From Rhodamnia argentea (taxonomy: Eukaryota; Streptophyta; Magnoliopsida; Myrtales; Myrtaceae), in NCBI RefSeq assembly GCF_020921035.1, contig NC_063154.1, positions 15,721,861 to 15,785,860 of the forward strand: a DNA stretch of 64,000 nucleotides, read 5' to 3'. Shown one piece after another: positions 62,951-64,000 of this stretch. Positions within the stretch are counted from its first letter, which is position 1; each line of letters begins with the position of its first letter. The position numbers and the translations under genes are program-made. The notes under the pieces were generated by a model. The model was given only the letters and a program-made list of their open reading frames with translations. It searched no databases and was not told the DNA's origin.

Positions 62951-63789
62951 TGTTTAGGATTTTTTTGGTGATTATCCCCTTCTCAATGCAAGGATTACAG
63001 TGAGTAACGATAACTCTAGAAAAAGTAGGACACAAATGAATAAGATCACGCTTGCAACACAGAGTGAATATGACTATTTAAGAGTTTGGAGCTTTCTTAT
63101 CGTCATCGTATATACTTCAACCTGTGTTGAGTATTTTATATGGTCTTTACTCTTTGATCTTTAAATTAGCCATTAGATAATCTCCAAGAAAAGGAATTTG
63201 TCGTTGCAGAAGATGTTCACAATGACGGAGATGGCGATCAAATCTTCTTGGTAATAGTGAGCTTTTCTCAAATAAGGTCACCTATACTTGGCATTAGTTC
63301 ATTCAATCAAATCAATAACATTGATTCCATTCTCCTTAAGTATTCCTTCCAGATTTCGAAGCCTAAGCTTAGCTGTTAATTTATTTTGCACCTGCGAAAT
63401 TGGTCAAAAGAGTATTTGGGTCGTAGTATTCAGATTGCACAAATCAGGTGAAAAATATTTTCCCATAGTGAGCCACTTTTATGAGTTTCTTGTGAATCTA
63501 TCCAAGCTTTCGGCCAATACTTGACTTTCGAGCTGCTGTCCATTCAATTCTCATTGGTACATTGGTGGTTAGAACTGCACTAGCTATTTGTCTCGTCATA
63601 GCACCTTCAAGGCTTCATGAACTTCCGGTTCTCCAAGACTTGTTCACCATTCAATTCTCTTTTGGTTAGTCTTTTCACTTTGTACTTCGAATTTCAACAA
63701 TGGCGACAAAGTATCCTTTATTTCTATATTACCTGAAATAAAATAACAGTTTCGTTTATCTGATAATAATAAGAAATTGAATGTTTTGT
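62951..63789. other. Intergenic DNA, no gene seen
   Basis: Short frames at 63288-63524 and 63644-63916 (minus) have no recognisable domain. Confidence 0.4.
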
Positions 63790-63963
63790 CAACTTCTAAA
63801 TATTTTGTCTTATTCATGTTTAGGATGTTGGAAACTATGTTAATTCTTTTATTGGTGGAGTGATGCTTTGCTCTTTTCCCAGCATACATAAGATATATTT
63901 CATGCCTAGTCTGCAAAGGTTATAGTTTATGAGCCTTGTCCAGGGGAAAGTGAGAGGACCATT
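63790..63963 (+). pseudogene. Partial, intron-containing copy of the KH gene's 3' end
   Basis: 63913-63963 matches the last exon of the KH gene (53697-53747: GCAAAGGTTATAGT, TCCAGG, AGTGAGAGGACCATT) at about 44 of 52 bases. Before it, 63852-63904 matches intron 6 at 53400-53453 (ATTGGT, TGCTTTG, TCTTTTCC, ATACATAAG, TTTCATG), with weaker similarity back to about 63792. About 240 bp present in the gene between these blocks is missing here. The KH5-like frame meets TAG right after the match (63967-63969), so it is non-coding. It may extend past the window only as unrelated sequence. Confidence 0.78.
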
Positions 63964-64000
63964 TATTAGATATGTCAAAATAAGTTAAAAGACCCATCTA

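Overview
This is nuclear DNA from a flowering plant. It has split genes with GT/AG introns, chloroplast-targeted proteins encoded in the nucleus, Ty1-copia and Ty3-type LTR retrotransposons, hAT and Mutator-like transposons, and a plastid-DNA insertion in an intron. The style of the small inverted-repeat elements (units reading like 'gtgccaattaagtcctaaac') reminds me of Myrtales such as Eucalyptus relatives; that is an impression, not a demonstrated placement.

Five protein-coding genes can be assembled exon by exon with open frames across all junctions. (1) 7697-10147 (+): magnesium-dependent phosphatase 1 of the HAD superfamily, 4 exons, 188 aa. (2) 16712-18910 (-): a four-helix Golgi/COPI-associated TVP15-like membrane protein, 6 exons, 205 aa. 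(3) 23394-31890 (-): EXECUTER1, the chloroplast singlet-oxygen sensor, 11 exons, 695 aa. (4) 35060-37148 (+): a chloroplast YGGT-family protein most like CCB3, 3 exons, 207 aa. (5) 47226-53822 (+): a five-KH-domain RNA-binding protein of the HEN4/RCF3 type, 7 exons, 730 aa, with a perfect in-frame 216-bp tandem duplication. They do not form a pathway; EXECUTER1 and the CCB3-like gene both act at the thylakoid, but adjacency is probably chance.

The rest is mobile-element territory. 452-6293 is a decayed hAT element on the minus strand, split by a 2,995-bp solo LTR with a perfect 5-bp target duplication. 6400-7515 is the 5' end of a copia element just upstream of the phosphatase gene. 11340-16497 is a young but broken copia element with ~103-bp LTRs between the 3' ends of genes 1 and 2. 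Intron 4 of EXECUTER1 holds a LINE reverse-transcriptase scrap and a mosaic plastid insertion (trnT-GGU-like plus ndhA). 33903-34873 is a non-autonomous element with an exact 8-bp target duplication and a possible captured exon, ending 186 bp before the CCB3-like start codon. 40650-46830 is a nested foldback/hAT complex with a large internal duplication and a captured pentatricopeptide-repeat (PPR) fragment. 56157-58980 is a decayed Mutator-like transposase, followed by a copia pol remnant with a 3' LTR (59036-61100). The last ~170 bases are a diverged, intron-containing copy of the end of the KH gene.

I found no new multi-gene system. The most unusual signals are the 216-bp exon duplication, the PPR fragment between hAT copies joined at a recurring short sequence, the captured-exon candidate next to the CCB3-like gene, the plastid mosaic, and the KH gene-tail duplicate at the window edge.
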